NCBI RefSeq assembly: GCF_019966575.1
Contig: NZ_JAINFK010000004.1
Location: 420,867-484,866 of the forward strand
Source: Oricola cellulosilytica
GTDB lineage: Bacteria; Pseudomonadota; Alphaproteobacteria; Rhizobiales; Rhizobiaceae
Length of the DNA: 64,000 nucleotides
Direction of reading: 5' to 3'
The notes under the pieces are model-generated. The model worked only from the letters and a program-made list of their open reading frames with translations, was not told the origin of the DNA and made no database searches. Positions 18,270-28,537 of this stretch are shown piece by piece; the first letter of the stretch is position 1; the number at the start of each line of letters is the position of its first letter. The position numbers and the translations under genes were made by a program.

Positions 18270-18292
18270 AATGGCGCCCCGTGGGCGCCATT
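18270..18292 (-). terminator. Hairpin downstream of glmM
   Basis: Perfect 9-bp stem aatggcgcc / ggcgccatt with a 5-nt loop, 25 bases after the glmM stop on the minus strand, followed by ttccatttcc. The T-tract is weak, so strength is uncertain. Confidence 0.6.
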
Positions 18293-18317
18293 GGCTGTAG
18301 TATTTTGATACAGATCT

Positions 18318-19670
18318 TCAGGCGGCTGTTCTGAGCTCCGCAATCGCACCGACGATATCGTCGACGACCTGTTCGACCATGCCACGGTCGTCGCCTTCGG
18401 CCATCACACGGATCACCGGTTCGGTTCCTGACGGCCGGATCACCACGCGCCCGTTGTCGCCGAGGCGCGTTTCGCCGCCCTTGATGGCAGATTTCACGCT
18501 GTCACTGTCGAGCGGCTTGCCACCCTTGAACCGAACGTTCTTCAATATTTGCGGAACCGGATCGAATTTCTTGCAGACCTCACTTGCCGGCCGGTCTTCG
18601 GCGCGAATGCAGGCCAGCACCTGCAGAGCGGAAATCAGCCCGTCGCCGGTGGTTGAATAGTCGGAGAGCACGATATGGCCGGACTGCTCGCCGCCGACAT
18701 TGTAGCCATGGACCCGCATGTGCTCGACCACATAGCGGTCGCCCACCTGGGTGCGCGCCAGATCGAGGCCCTTGCCTTTGAGGAACCGCTCGAAACCGAG
18801 ATTTGACATGATGGTTGCGACCACCCCGTCGCCGCGCAATTGTTCGCGCCGGTGCCAGTCCTCGGCGATCATCGCCATCAACTGGTCGCCATCGACCAGC
18901 ATGCCTTTTTCATCGACAATGAGAACCCGGTCCGCGTCGCCATCCAGCGCGATGCCGAGATCGGCCCGCACTTCGTGAACCTTCTTCGACAGTCCAACCG
19001 GATTGGTCGAGCCGCAATCGAGATTGATGTTGAGGCCGTCCGGTTCGTTGTTGATCGTGACCACCTCGGCGCCGAGTTCCCAGAGGGCCGATGGCGCAGC
19101 CTTGTATGCCGCCCCGTTGGCGCAGTCGACGACCACGCGCATCCCCGACAGCGTCATCTCCTTCGGGAAGGTCCGCTTGGCAAACTCGATGTAGCGATAG
19201 AGATCGCCATCCACGCGTTTCGCACGACCGACGGATCCGGCTTTCGCCAGCCGCGAGGATAGGTCCTGGTCGACCAGCGATTCAATTTTCAGCTCGATCT
19301 TGTCCGACAGCTTGTAACCGTCCGGCCCAAACAGCTTGATACCGTTGTCCTCGAATGGATTGTGCGAGGCGGAAATCATGACGCCTATGTCTGCACGCAG
19401 CGTCCGTGTCAGCATCGCGACCGCCGGGGTCGGAACCGGCCCGAGCAGGAACACATCCATCCCCGCCGATGTGAACCCCGCGACCATCGCATTTTCGAGC
19501 ATGTAGCCGGAGAGCCGCGTATCCTTGCCGATCACCACCCGGTGCCGATGCCCGCCTCGCTGGAAGGCAACGCCGGCGGCCATACCGACGCGCATTGCGA
19601 TCTCAGGCGTCATCGGATGGGTGTTCGCCGTACCCCTGATGCCATCGGTGCCAAAGTATTTTCGTTTCAT
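18318..19670 (-). CDS. glmM: Phosphoglucosamine mutase GlmM
   Basis: 450 aa, the normal length, starting at 19670 with the family opening [20 protein letters not shown]. It interconverts glucosamine-6-phosphate and glucosamine-1-phosphate on the way to UDP-GlcNAc. The phosphoserine loop [14 protein letters not shown], the metal-binding loop DGDADR, the sugar-binding GGEQSGH and the C-terminal [12 protein letters not shown] are all present. A frame extension to 19760 is unsupported. It is the last gene of the minus-strand block after ftsH, with a terminator-like hairpin between them. Confidence 0.97.
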   Translation of the reverse strand: MKRKYFGTDGIRGTANTHPMTPEIAMRVGMAAGVAFQRGGHRHRVVIGKDTRLSGYMLENAMVAGFTSAGMDVFLLGPVPTPAVAMLTRTLRADIGVMISASHNPFEDNGIKLFGPDGYKLSDKIELKIESLVDQDLSSRLAKAGSVGRAKRVDGDLYRYIEFAKRTFPKEMTLSGMRVVVDCANGAAYKAAPSALWELGAEVVTINNEPDGLNINLDCGSTNPVGLSKKVHEVRADLGIALDGDADRVLIVDEKGMLVDGDQLMAMIAEDWHRREQLRGDGVVATIMSNLGFERFLKGKGLDLARTQVGDRYVVEHMRVHGYNVGGEQSGHIVLSDYSTTGDGLISALQVLACIRAEDRPASEVCKKFDPVPQILKNVRFKGGKPLDSDSVKSAIKGGETRLGDNGRVVIRPSGTEPVIRVMAEGDDRGMVEQVVDDIVGAIAELRTAA

Positions 19671-19758
19671 GCCAGATACCGCCCTGCCCGGTTCACGTCG
19701 AGAAGCTGATGTACGCGCCAACATACGCGATGCTGCGTATAAAATATCCAAATACGGC

Positions 19759-19780
19759 AAAAAAGGCCGCGCAAGCGGCC
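19759..19780 (-). terminator. Rho-independent terminator after ftsH
   Basis: Stem ggccgc / gcggcc with a 4-nt loop followed by six T in the minus direction, 28 bases past the ftsH stop. It separates ftsH from glmM. Confidence 0.8.
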
Positions 19781-19807
19781 ATTTTCCGGCACTGATGACG
19801 AACAGGG

Positions 19808-21739
19808 TTAACCTTGCGGCTGGGGCTCCATGCCGCCGGTATCGGGGCTGCCGTCCGACTTCTTTTTCGCGCCCGTTTTCGGCACCGCCGAACCGCGTGA
19901 CGGCGGCGTGTCGTCACCCATGTCACGCTTCGGCTTCTCGCCGGCGATCAGGGCCTTGATCTCGTCCCCGCTCAGCGTCTCGTATTCGAGCAGCCCCTCG
20001 GCGAGCGTGATCCACTCGTCCTTTCTCTCGGTCAGGATCCTGCGCGCCTCGGCATAAGCTTCGTCAATCAGCCGGCGAACCTCCATGTCAATGATCTGCG
20101 CAGTGTCCTCGGAAATGTTCTTCTGCTGAGCCACCGAGTGACCGAGAAACACTTCCTGCTGGTTTTCGCCGTATGCGACCTGACCCAGCTTGTCCGAGAA
20201 ACCCCACTGCGTCACCATGGCGCGGGCAAGCTTGGTCGCCTGCTCGATGTCTGACGATGCGCCGGACGTAATGTTGTCCTTGCCGAACTTCAGCTCCTCA
20301 GCGATCCGTCCGCCCATCATGATGGCGAGACGTGATATCATGTATTTGTAGCTCATCGAATAGCGGTCGCCTTCCGGCAACTGCATCACCATACCGAGCG
20401 CACGTCCGCGCGGAATGATGGTCGCTTTGTGCACCGGATCGGCTGACGGGACGTTCAAAGCGACGATCGCGTGACCGGCCTCGTGATAGGCCGTCAATTG
20501 TTTTTCCTCTTCGGTCATCGCGTTGGACCGCCGCTCGGCCCCCATCATGACCTTGTCTTTCGCGTCCTCGAATTCCGCCATGGTGACGAGACGCTTGTTG
20601 CGCCGGGCCGCCATCAGGGCGGCCTCGTTGACCAGATTCATCAGGTCGGCGCCGGAAAAGCCCGGCGTTCCCCGCGCGATCACGCGCAGGTCGACATTCG
20701 GCGCCAGCGGAACGTTGCGGACATGCACCTTGAGAATCTTTTCACGGCCGATGATGTCCGGATTCGGCACCACGACCTGCCGGTCGAACCGCCCCGGGCG
20801 CATCAACGCCGGGTCGAGAACGTCCGGGCGGTTCGTGGCCGCGATGAGAATGATCGATTCATTGGCCTCGAAGCCATCCATCTCCACCAGCAACTGGTTG
20901 AGGGTCTGCTCGCGTTCATCATTGCCGCCGCCAAGTCCGGCGCCGCGATGACGTCCGACCGCGTCGATCTCGTCGATGAAGATGATACAGGGAGAATTCT
21001 TCTTCGCCTGCTCGAACATGTCGCGTACGCGTGAAGCACCGACACCAACGAACATCTCGACGAAGTCCGAACCGGAAATGGTGAAGAACGGCACGTTCGC
21101 CTCACCCGCCACCGAACGGGCGAGCAGGGTCTTGCCGGTCCCGGGGGGGCCGACCAGCAGCACGCCGCGCGGAATCTTGCCGCCGAGCCGCTGGAACTTC
21201 TGCGGGTCACGAAGAAATTCGACGATCTCTTCAAGATCCTGCTTGGCCTCGTCAACACCGGCAACGTCCGCAAACGTGACCCGGCCGTGCGCCTCGGTCA
21301 GCAACTTGGCGCGCGACTTGCCGAAGCCCATCGCCCGCGAACCCCCTCCCTGCATCTGCCGCATGAAGAATATCCACACGCCAAGGATGATGATCATCGG
21401 CAGCCAGGTGATGATGTAGGAGAGGAAAGAATTTGAGCCGTCGGTCTCCGGCCGCGCACGGATTTCCACACCCTGGTTTTCCAGCCGTTCCACTAGGCTC
21501 GCGTCTCCAGGCGAATAGGTTTGGAAGCTGGCCCCCGAGTCGCTGTAGGTGCCTGTAATGCGTTCCCCGGCGATCGTCACCGTCTTCACCCGACCGGTTG
21601 AGACATCCTGCAGGAACTGCGAGTAGGAGACGTCGCGGCTGGCCGAGGATTGCGGCTGGTTGTCGAACATGTTGAACAACGCGATCAGCATCAGGGCGAT
21701 GATCGCCCAAAGCGCGAAATTGCGGTAATTAGGGTTCAT
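19808..21739 (-). CDS. ftsH: ATP-dependent zinc metalloprotease FtsH
   Basis: 643-aa membrane-anchored AAA+ protease that degrades misfolded membrane proteins and, in many bacteria, RpoH and LpxC. The start at 21739 ([20 protein letters not shown]) has AAGGGAAAA upstream; the open frame continues to 22237 but that part is antisense shadow. It has TM1 at ~8-25, a periplasmic loop and TM2 at ~105-127. Walker A GPPGTGKT is at ~197-204, Walker B is [11 protein letters not shown], and the zinc site HEAGH lies in [12 protein letters not shown]. The C-terminal ~40 residues are a Pro/Lys-rich tail. rpoH is elsewhere in this window. Confidence 0.98.
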   Translation of the reverse strand: MNPNYRNFALWAIIALMLIALFNMFDNQPQSSASRDVSYSQFLQDVSTGRVKTVTIAGERITGTYSDSGASFQTYSPGDASLVERLENQGVEIRARPETDGSNSFLSYIITWLPMIIILGVWIFFMRQMQGGGSRAMGFGKSRAKLLTEAHGRVTFADVAGVDEAKQDLEEIVEFLRDPQKFQRLGGKIPRGVLLVGPPGTGKTLLARSVAGEANVPFFTISGSDFVEMFVGVGASRVRDMFEQAKKNSPCIIFIDEIDAVGRHRGAGLGGGNDEREQTLNQLLVEMDGFEANESIILIAATNRPDVLDPALMRPGRFDRQVVVPNPDIIGREKILKVHVRNVPLAPNVDLRVIARGTPGFSGADLMNLVNEAALMAARRNKRLVTMAEFEDAKDKVMMGAERRSNAMTEEEKQLTAYHEAGHAIVALNVPSADPVHKATIIPRGRALGMVMQLPEGDRYSMSYKYMISRLAIMMGGRIAEELKFGKDNITSGASSDIEQATKLARAMVTQWGFSDKLGQVAYGENQQEVFLGHSVAQQKNISEDTAQIIDMEVRRLIDEAYAEARRILTERKDEWITLAEGLLEYETLSGDEIKALIAGEKPKRDMGDDTPPSRGSAVPKTGAKKKSDGSPDTGGMEPQPQG

Positions 21740-21849
21740 GATTTTCCCTTGGCTACGCCTTGCCGGCGGTGTGCGGCCTGTTGTTGTCTCAACATAGGTA
21801 GGAAGGTCGTCATTGCCAAGGCGAAGACGCTGCCGGAACACGATCTTCT

Positions 21850-22956
21850 TTAGACAAGGTAACCGTGGAGTGGCGGCGCCGGGTAGGGACGTCCGCCCGT
21901 TCGCGCGGCAAGCGCGCTGGCGAGAGGATAATCCGGGCTCGCCAGCAGGGTATCGTAGCCATAGCCCGCAACCCGCGTGTTCCGCTTCTCGGGAGCGATT
22001 TCGATACCCGCCCGGCCCTTGGTCATCAGGCATCCCGAGAGGGTGATGCCCGCGCCGTTTGGGGCGCTTCCGGCAAAGTCGAGCGCCCGCACTATGGTCT
22101 GTTCCGGCGGCAGATGCGGCGTATTGCCCACCCGGCTTAAAACAGCGGAAAGCGCGAGCCTGAAACCGGGCACGGATGCATCGGTCAAGCACAATGCCGA
22201 CAGGCGGTCCGCCTCGCTGTTGAAATGCCACTGGCAATCGTCGGCGATTGAGGCGGCGGCCTCCTCTGCTTCACGACATCGCATCTGGAAAGCCAGGCGA
22301 TGCTCGTCCGTCACGCCATCTCGCGCCTTGCGCCCTGCCAGGCGCACACGCGCGCGCTCGAAGCGCGGATCGCGATTGGACGGATCCTCCAGCCACCCCG
22401 CGCCGCGCTCTTCCAGATAATCGCGCAGACTGCGCCGCGCTGTCGTCAGCAGGGGACGCACAAACCACAACTGGCCGCAATAGAGGGTCGCCGGCGCAAT
22501 TCCGGAGAGGCCGCGCCCCTCGCCCCGCGCGCTTCGCATTGCGATGGTTTCCGTCTGGTCGTCGAGCGTATGGCCGGTGAGCACCAGGCCCGCGTTCGCT
22601 TCGCCGGCCGCCTCGAAGAGCAGACGATAGCGCATCTCTCGCGCTGCTTCCTGTACTCCGTTGACCGGCTTGTGGCCGCTCCACGTCTTGATGACATGCC
22701 GCAGGCCGAGCGATGCGCAAATCTCGCCGGCGCGCCGCGCTTCTTCAGTCGAGGCCTCGCGCAGACCGTGATCCACGGTCACCGCGACTAGCTCGTTCGC
22801 GCGGCCACGTGTCTTGAAATATCCGTGCGCCAGCAAGAGCAACGCAGTGGAATCGCCTCCGCCGGAATAGGCGGCGAGAACCGCTCGGTTCTCGGGAAAC
22901 TGAATGGGATCGAAAATCCGCTCGCTGTCGAGCGGCGGGCAGGCCTTGGTCAGCAC
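21850..22956 (-). CDS. tilS: tRNA(Ile)-lysidine synthase TilS
   Basis: 368 aa. It modifies the wobble cytidine of tRNA-Ile(CAU) to lysidine, essential for reading AUA. The N-type ATP pyrophosphatase loop [15 protein letters not shown] is at ~29-43; HTLDDQTET and [17 protein letters not shown] are also typical. Start is a GTG at 22956 that overlaps the cpoB stop by seven bases, implying translational coupling. It is shorter than the 430-450 aa of many homologues, mainly in the C-terminal part. It lies in cpoB-tilS-ftsH, the usual order in the group. Confidence 0.92.
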   Translation of the reverse strand: MLTKACPPLDSERIFDPIQFPENRAVLAAYSGGGDSTALLLLAHGYFKTRGRANELVAVTVDHGLREASTEEARRAGEICASLGLRHVIKTWSGHKPVNGVQEAAREMRYRLLFEAAGEANAGLVLTGHTLDDQTETIAMRSARGEGRGLSGIAPATLYCGQLWFVRPLLTTARRSLRDYLEERGAGWLEDPSNRDPRFERARVRLAGRKARDGVTDEHRLAFQMRCREAEEAAASIADDCQWHFNSEADRLSALCLTDASVPGFRLALSAVLSRVGNTPHLPPEQTIVRALDFAGSAPNGAGITLSGCLMTKGRAGIEIAPEKRNTRVAGYGYDTLLASPDYPLASALAARTGGRPYPAPPLHGYLV

Positions 22957-23885
22957 TGCGCTTTCGCACGCTCGTCGCGGATATGCGTGCGAACGGTTTC
23001 GGACATCGACGGATAGCGCGCTTCAGCGTCGTCGAAAGTCACGCAGGCGACGTCGCGATCCCCGAGCATAGACATGATCTGGCCTATCTTGAGCAGGGTT
23101 TCCGGCGCCTTCTGCGCGGAAGGATAATCCGTGCGCACGGCGATGAAGATCTCGGCGGCTTCCTGGAGACGGCCTTGACCGCGCACGCTCTCGGCAAGCC
23201 AGAACCGGGCATCGGCCACCAGCGGATCGTCGGGATATTGCTCCACGAGCGACCGGAAGATTTCCTCGGCAACACCGTACTCACCATTGAGTACATGCTT
23301 GTAGCCTGCGCGGTAGAGGTCTTCGGCGCTTCCCCCGGTCGCCACGCTCGCCACCGATTTTCCGTCGATCGCAGAATCGATCTGACCCTGTGAAAAATCG
23401 ACATCGCCCCCGACGATATTACCGGACCCGTCAATGGTCAGCGTACCGAGATTTCTCGGCGGCGCGGCGCGCTCCTCCGAGGCGTTGCCGGTGACCGTCT
23501 GCGGCTGATTGACCGTAGGCAGGGCCGGATCCGGGGTAACCGCCGCCACATCCTTGTCTTGAGATGCGGCGGGAGCGGCGCTCCCCCCGGCATCGGTTTG
23601 ATCGGTCCTCTCGAGTTCTTGAAACCGAAACTCGTTGTCTTCCTGCATGCGGCGCATCTGCTCCTGAAGTTCGAGAAGCTGGAAGGTCAGTTCCTCGATC
23701 CTGCCATTCAGTTGCCGCATCTCTTCCTGCAGTGCGTAAACCCCTGGATCGGTTACCTGCGCGATCTCATAGCTTCCAGGCGGCAACGAGTGCCGGTCTT
23801 CTGCATTGGCGGCGCCGTTGGCGGTCACTGCCGCCGTGACGGCAAGCCCCGCGATGAATTTTCCAAATGTCATGTTGCTGTGCAT
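22950..23885 (-). CDS. cpoB: Tol-Pal system protein CpoB (YbgF)
   Basis: 311-aa periplasmic protein that in E. coli coordinates peptidoglycan synthesis with Tol-driven outer-membrane constriction. It has a signal peptide (MTFGKFIAGLAVTAAVTANG, cleavage near GAANA), a trimerising coiled coil (EEMRQLNGRIEELTFQLLEL, ~50-95), a low-complexity linker, and a TPR domain from ~185 (AEDLYRAGYKHVLNGEYGVA). Met1 (23885) or Met5 may be the start. It overlaps tilS by seven bases and is separated from pal by a strong terminator, so it probably has its own promoter. Confidence 0.93.
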   Translation of the reverse strand: MHSNMTFGKFIAGLAVTAAVTANGAANAEDRHSLPPGSYEIAQVTDPGVYALQEEMRQLNGRIEELTFQLLELQEQMRRMQEDNEFRFQELERTDQTDAGGSAAPAASQDKDVAAVTPDPALPTVNQPQTVTGNASEERAAPPRNLGTLTIDGSGNIVGGDVDFSQGQIDSAIDGKSVASVATGGSAEDLYRAGYKHVLNGEYGVAEEIFRSLVEQYPDDPLVADARFWLAESVRGQGRLQEAAEIFIAVRTDYPSAQKAPETLLKIGQIMSMLGDRDVACVTFDDAEARYPSMSETVRTHIRDERAKAQC

Positions 23886-23967
23886 GCTCCCCTGCGTCGG
23901 ATTTCAGCCGCCGGAGCAGTAGCATTAAGCGCGGAAGTTCGACAAAACTTTGTCTGCCGCCGGGCGT

Positions 23968-23988
23968 AAAAAAGCGGCCGAAGCCGCT
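23968..23988 (-). terminator. Rho-independent terminator after pal
   Basis: Six-bp stem agcggc / gccgct; in the minus transcript the loop is C(UUCG)G, an extra-stable tetraloop, followed by five T. On the plus strand it also runs into cttttatt, so it may work both ways. It lies between the pal stop and the cpoB start. Confidence 0.85.
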
Positions 23989-24014
23989 CTTTTATTGTGC
24001 GCTCGCCTTTGGTG

Positions 24015-24521
24015 TCAGCTTCCGGCGCCGCCGAGCACGGTGACGGCGCGACGGTTTTGCGACCAGCAGGAAATATCATCGCAGGTCGCAACGGGACGTT
24101 CCTTGCCGTAGGAGATCGTCTTGATCCGTCCGGCATTGACCCCTTGCGAGGCGAGGAAGTCACGGGTTGCCGCCGCACGGCGGGCACCCAGTGCGATGTT
24201 GTATTCCCGCGTGCCGCGTTCGTCGGCATGGCCTTCGATGGTGATGGCGTAGTTCGGATACCGGTTCAGCCACTGCGCCTGCTTGGTAAGCGTTAGCTGG
24301 GCGTCCGGTCGAACGGCCGAGGAGTCGGTGTCGAAGAAGATGCGGTCCCCGACATTGACCGTGAAGTCCTGCGACGAACCAGGCACCGCCCCGTTGGCGC
24401 CGAGGCCGAGGTCGCTGGCGTTGTTTGGCAGCGGTTTCTTGCTGGCACAGCCGGTGACAGCGAGACCTGCCAACAGCACTACGGCGGCGATCTTGAGGGA
24501 TTTTCCCGGAATTCGGCCCAT
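24015..24521 (-). CDS. pal: Peptidoglycan-associated lipoprotein Pal
   Basis: 168-aa outer-membrane lipoprotein. Start at 24521 (MGRIPGKSLKIAAVVLLAGL) with AGGAGA upstream. The lipobox LAVTGC gives lipidation at Cys25. The C-terminal OmpA-like domain binds peptidoglycan, with the signature NYAITIEGHADERGTREYNIALGARRA in pieces, including the conserved Asp and Arg. It works with TolB and the TolQRA motor in outer-membrane constriction. It follows tolB by 132 bases containing an inverted repeat, and ends at a UUCG terminator. Confidence 0.97.
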   Translation of the reverse strand: MGRIPGKSLKIAAVVLLAGLAVTGCASKKPLPNNASDLGLGANGAVPGSSQDFTVNVGDRIFFDTDSSAVRPDAQLTLTKQAQWLNRYPNYAITIEGHADERGTREYNIALGARRAAATRDFLASQGVNAGRIKTISYGKERPVATCDDISCWSQNRRAVTVLGGAGS

Positions 24522-24564
24522 GGCCGGCTCTCCTAAAATGCGATGTGTCATCTTGAACCTTTGG

Positions 24565-24605
24565 TAACCCTGTTTGTGTTAACCGCCGCTCAAGGAACAG
24601 GGTTA
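24565..24605. other. Inverted repeat between tolB and pal
   Basis: Two 10-base arms (taaccctgtt / aacagggtta) separated by 21 bases lie between the tolB stop and the pal start. This could be an RNA hairpin limiting read-through or a DNA-binding site near a pal promoter. No T-run follows. Confidence 0.4.
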
Positions 24606-24653
24606 ACGGAATCTAAATCACGATCCGCGCGTGGAGCCGGATCGAACGGTGCT

Positions 24654-25970
24654 CTATTCGAGCAGCGGCGACCATGCCGGATCGGAACCGAAATCCGGGG
24701 TGGGGATGGCCTGTTCGTTGCGCCCGGTCAGATCGATCGAGTACAGCTTCGGGCCGCCACCGCCCGCCGGCTGGCGGAAGAACATGATCACCCTGCCGTT
24801 CGGCGCCCATGTCGGCCCCTCGTTATGGAAGCCCGTGGTCAGAATGCGCTCGCCGGACCCGTCAGGACGCATCACGCCGATGGAGAACTGCCCGCCTGAC
24901 TGCTTCGTGAAGGCGATCAGGTCGCCGCGTGGAGACCACACGGGCGTGGAATACGAGCCGTTGCCGAACGATATGCGCTGCGGCTCGCCGCCGCCCGCCG
25001 AACTCATCACGTAGAGCTGCTGGCGGCCGCCACGATCCGACTCGAACACCACCTGCTGGCCGTCGGGCGAGAACGACGGCGAGGTGTCGATTGCGGTCGA
25101 ACTGGTCAGGCGCGTCGTCTGCCGTGAGCCCAGATCCATCGAATAGATGTTGGCGCTGGCGTTGTGCTGCAGGCTCATCACGATCCGTTGGCCGTCCGGC
25201 GAGAAGCGCGGGCTGAACGTCATGCCGGGAAAATCGCCGACAAGTTCGCGCTGCCCTGTTTCGAGTTGCAGCAGATAGACCTTCGGCTCCCCGCCGGCAA
25301 AGTCCATATAGGTGATCTCCTGCCGGGTCGGCGAAAAACGCGGCGTCAGAACGATGTCATCCCCACGCGTCAGGTAGCGCACGTTCGCGCCATCCTGGTC
25401 CATGATCGCCAGCCGCTTGGTGCGATTGTCTTTTGGCCCGGTCTCGGCCACGAACACGATCCGCGTGTCGAAGTAGCCCTTCTCGCCGGTAAGCCTCTCA
25501 TAGATCGCGTCGGCGATGATGTGGGCGACGCGGCGCCAGTTTTCGCGTGTCGTGAAGAACTGCTCGCCCAGCATCTGCTCCCCGGCAAACGTGTCCCACA
25601 AGCGGAATTCGGCGCGCAGACGGCCGCCGCCTTCCTCGACCACGCGACCGGTGACGAGCGCTTGCGCGTTGATCACCCGCCAGTCTTCGAATCGCGGCGC
25701 GACGTCCGGATTGCTGACCCTCTCGATGAAGGCGCCGCGGTCAACAGGCGCGAACAGTCCCGACCGCTTAAGATCGGCCGCAATGACGCCGGCGATCTCC
25801 GAACCGATCGTGTCGCTCGATAGGAAATCGGTGATCGCGATCGGAAGCGGCTCGACATTGCCCTGGTTGATATCGATTTCGACCAGCGCCCGCGCCGGCG
25901 CCACCGCCGCCGTCAGAAAGGCCGCCAGTATCGCGACCAGCGCGGTGAGCCGAATGGTTGTATTTTTCAT
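24654..25970 (-). CDS. tolB: Tol-Pal system beta-propeller protein TolB
   Basis: 438-aa periplasmic protein. Start at 25970 ([20 protein letters not shown]) with GGGGAAAG upstream; signal peptide cleaved near ARA. The N-terminal alpha/beta domain (to ~165) is followed by a six-bladed propeller with repeated [20 protein letters not shown] and [11 protein letters not shown] blades (~200-430). It binds Pal and relays TolA. It lies in tolQ-tolR-tolA-tolB, 53 bases after the tolA stop. Confidence 0.97.
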   Translation of the reverse strand: MKNTTIRLTALVAILAAFLTAAVAPARALVEIDINQGNVEPLPIAITDFLSSDTIGSEIAGVIAADLKRSGLFAPVDRGAFIERVSNPDVAPRFEDWRVINAQALVTGRVVEEGGGRLRAEFRLWDTFAGEQMLGEQFFTTRENWRRVAHIIADAIYERLTGEKGYFDTRIVFVAETGPKDNRTKRLAIMDQDGANVRYLTRGDDIVLTPRFSPTRQEITYMDFAGGEPKVYLLQLETGQRELVGDFPGMTFSPRFSPDGQRIVMSLQHNASANIYSMDLGSRQTTRLTSSTAIDTSPSFSPDGQQVVFESDRGGRQQLYVMSSAGGGEPQRISFGNGSYSTPVWSPRGDLIAFTKQSGGQFSIGVMRPDGSGERILTTGFHNEGPTWAPNGRVIMFFRQPAGGGGPKLYSIDLTGRNEQAIPTPDFGSDPAWSPLLE

Positions 25971-26023
25971 TTGTCTTTCCCCAGGATTCGTTGCGGCGCG
26001 AGAAATGCGGCTGGACATCACAC

Positions 26024-27088
26024 TCAACGGAACATCTCGCTCGGATCGAAGTTCACCACCACGTCGCGCCATGCATCGTATTTTTCTGTCGGCAGTTTGT
26101 AGCCGCGCTGCCCACAGATCAGAATCGCGCGCCGCGCGCTTTCGTCTGCCGCCTGATTTCCGGAGCTGGCCGTAACAGACGGTCGTCCATCGACCATCCC
26201 TGCCTGGTCGAGCTTGAAACGAACCGACACCTTAAGGCTTGACGCATCCAGTGCTGCGGGCGGACTCCAGCACGCTTGGATCTGGGCGCGCAGTGCGTCC
26301 ATCTCGCTTTGCGTCAGCTCCGAACCGCCAGTGTTCTGCTGGCCGCCGACCGAAGCCTGCTGGTTGGAGCGCTGAGCGCCGCCGCCGGACGCCTTCTCCT
26401 GATTGAGAAGCGCCGCGACCTCGTCTTCGATCGACTCGCTGTCCGGCGCTTTCGGTGCCGCGGCCGCCTGCCGCTTAGGCTCCGTCTCGCGTCGCTCTGG
26501 CGTCTTCGCCGTCCGCGCCGGCGGCTGTTCGGGCCGGGCGGCAGGTACCGGCACCCGGTCGGGGATCCGCGTTTGCTCGGGCTGCTCAACCGCAAGGGGC
26601 TCTGCGGAATCCACCGCTGCGGGCTCCGGATCGGGCTCGACCGCCTGAGGCGGCTCCGGCAGTGCCGCAACTTCTGTCGCAGGAGCCGATTCGGGCTGCG
26701 GCTCCGGTTCGACTTCCCGAACGGGCTCGGGTCGCGGCGGCGTGGCCGGCGTCGGTGCCTCCGATGGCTTCGGCAAAACCGCCTGTTCCACCTCGACCGC
26801 CTTTTGCTCCTCGGTCTGCGGCGCGCTCTGGTCGCGTTCGTTTTCCCCTAGGTTTACCGCCTCCGTCTGCACAGGCGGCTTTTCTGTCGGCTTGGGCGCC
26901 GCGGGACCGTCCTTGCGCGCTTCCTCGGCTCCCTTCTGGATCTGCGTCAGCTCCGCGAGCGAAACCAGCTCGATCGGCAGCGACTCGACGTCGGGCACGT
27001 CGAACGAGTCCGGTGCGCTCAACGCGAACAGACCCCATCCGAGGACGATGGCATGCAGGGTTCCCGATGTTAGGAGGCCGGCACGCAT
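26024..27088 (-). CDS. tolA: Tol-Pal system protein TolA
   Basis: 354 aa. An N-terminal membrane anchor ([20 protein letters not shown]) is followed by a long Pro/Glu/Ala-rich periplasmic spacer (~45-255) and a C-terminal TonB-like domain ([20 protein letters not shown] onward). TolA spans the periplasm to link the TolQR motor to TolB/Pal. It starts five bases after the tolR stop, with AGGAGCAGG inside the end of tolR serving as RBS. Confidence 0.93.
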   Translation of the reverse strand: MRAGLLTSGTLHAIVLGWGLFALSAPDSFDVPDVESLPIELVSLAELTQIQKGAEEARKDGPAAPKPTEKPPVQTEAVNLGENERDQSAPQTEEQKAVEVEQAVLPKPSEAPTPATPPRPEPVREVEPEPQPESAPATEVAALPEPPQAVEPDPEPAAVDSAEPLAVEQPEQTRIPDRVPVPAARPEQPPARTAKTPERRETEPKRQAAAAPKAPDSESIEDEVAALLNQEKASGGGAQRSNQQASVGGQQNTGGSELTQSEMDALRAQIQACWSPPAALDASSLKVSVRFKLDQAGMVDGRPSVTASSGNQAADESARRAILICGQRGYKLPTEKYDAWRDVVVNFDPSEMFR

Positions 27089-27093
27089 TCGAT

Positions 27094-27546
27094 CTAGCCG
27101 TCCTGCTCCTGAAGCGTGACCAGGCCAAGATTCTTGAAACCGGCTTGGTTGATCCGGCCCATCACCTGCATGATCGTGCCATAGTCGGCGGTCTGGTCAC
27201 CACGAATGTAGATCCGCTCCTTGTAACCGGTCTGGGCAATGGCCTCGAGCTTCGGCACCACCTCGTCGAGCGGAATCGCCGTTTCCTGAACGAATATCTC
27301 GCCGCCCTCGCGTATCGATATGGTGATCGGCTGCGTATCGGAGTTGAGCGCCGATGCCTTTGTTTCTGGCAGATCGATTGGCACGCCGACGGTCAGGAGC
27401 GGAGCGGCGACCATGAAGATGATCAGCAGCACCAGCATCACGTCGACAAACGGCGTGACATTGATCTCGGACATCAGGTGGTTCGACTGGTACCGGCGTC
27501 CCCTGCGGGAGCCGCGTGCGCCATTCGGGTTGAGGGACATCGCCAT
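27094..27546 (-). CDS. tolR: Tol-Pal system protein TolR
   Basis: 150 aa, ExbD/TolR family. A basic N-terminus (GSRRGRRYQSNHLMSEINVT) precedes one helix (VDVMLVLLIIFMVAAPLLTV, ~34-53) carrying the Asp that conducts protons with TolQ, then a periplasmic domain. RBS AGGAG sits eight bases upstream. Adjacent to tolQ (21-base gap) and tolA. Confidence 0.97.
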   Translation of the reverse strand: MAMSLNPNGARGSRRGRRYQSNHLMSEINVTPFVDVMLVLLIIFMVAAPLLTVGVPIDLPETKASALNSDTQPITISIREGGEIFVQETAIPLDEVVPKLEAIAQTGYKERIYIRGDQTADYGTIMQVMGRINQAGFKNLGLVTLQEQDG

Positions 27547-27567
27547 GGGAATGCTCCTGTCAGGCGC

Positions 27568-28299
27568 CTATTCGGCGGCCTGCGCGCGCGAGGTTGTGGT
27601 GCTGGCGCGCTCGTCGATCTGCCGCGAAAGGATGGAGGAAAATTCGTCCGCGAACGCTTCCATGCGGCCGCCCAGTTTGCCGGCGTCACTGCTCAGCTTG
27701 TTATACCCGATGACCGCCGGAATGGCGGCGACGAGACCGAGCGCGGTCGCAAGCAGCGCCTCGGCGATGCCCGGCGCTACAACGGCGAGGTTGGTGGATT
27801 CCGATCCCGCGATCGCCTGGAACGAGGTCATGATACCGACGACTGTCCCGAAAAGGCCGATGAACGGTGCCGCGGATCCGACCGACGCCAGATAGCTAAG
27901 CCGGCTTCCAATGTTCTCCATCTCGCGCGCCAGAGCGACATCCATCGCTCGGTCGATCCGACTCTGCAGGCTGATCGGCGAGCGCGCACCGCGCTCGAAC
28001 GACTTCTTCCACTCGCGCATCGCGGCGACGAAAAGTGCGCCCATCCCAGCGGGCTTGCGGTCCGAGAGAGAGCGGTAGAGCTCTTCGAGCGACTGCCCTG
28101 ACCAGAATGTATCCTCGAAACGGTCGAAGGCGCGACGCAGCCGCCCGAACGCAAGCGTCTTGTCGATCATGATCGCCCACGACCAGACAGACGCGGCCAG
28201 CAGACCGATCATGACGAGTTTGACGACAAACCCGGCTTCGATGAAGAGCGACCAGAGCGAAACCTCGCCTCCGGCTGCCGCCAACCCAATCTGTTCCAT
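27568..28299 (-). CDS. tolQ: Tol-Pal system protein TolQ
   Basis: 243-aa MotA/TolQ/ExbB family proton-channel protein with three helices: ~20-40 (FVVKLVMIGLLAASVWSWAI), ~143-165 (LSYLASVGSAAPFIGLFGTV) and ~175-200. RBS AGGGAAG directly upstream. First of the tolQRAB genes. The 238 bases up to ybgC hold no gene but include a TTAA-N7-TTAG motif at 28471-28485, so tolQ may have its own promoter. Confidence 0.97.
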   Translation of the reverse strand: MEQIGLAAAGGEVSLWSLFIEAGFVVKLVMIGLLAASVWSWAIMIDKTLAFGRLRRAFDRFEDTFWSGQSLEELYRSLSDRKPAGMGALFVAAMREWKKSFERGARSPISLQSRIDRAMDVALAREMENIGSRLSYLASVGSAAPFIGLFGTVVGIMTSFQAIAGSESTNLAVVAPGIAEALLATALGLVAAIPAVIGYNKLSSDAGKLGGRMEAFADEFSSILSRQIDERASTTTSRAQAAE

Positions 28300-28470
28300 T
28301 TTACTTCCCTAAATCCCGTTGCGCAGGTTCGGTGTTGTCCCGCCAACCGCCAGCCTGCCCACCCGGCCGTGTCAAAACGGACCAATGGACAGGCTCTCAA
28401 CGACAAATTGGGTCAAACAAAGGCGTCGTTCAGAACGCTGTCCGGACAGCCTATTCATGAATAGTTACCG

Positions 28471-28485
28471 TTAACGGCGCGTTAG
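28471..28485. promoter_or_regulatory. Near-consensus CtrA-type site upstream of tolQ
   Basis: TTAA-CGGCGCG-TTAG differs by one base from TTAA-N7-TTAA. It lies 172 bases upstream of the tolQ start in the tolQ-ybgC gap. A weaker case than the boxes at the OMP and minC genes. Confidence 0.3.
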
Positions 28486-28537
28486 TGAAACGGGGTTGAT
28501 TAAGGTCTTTTCATGGCATTTACGCGGAAATTCGGCT

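Noticed and set aside
19808..22237. 809-codon frame for ftsH
   Set aside because: Residues before MNPNYRNF are out-of-frame tilS sequence; the RBS and family length support the start at 21739.
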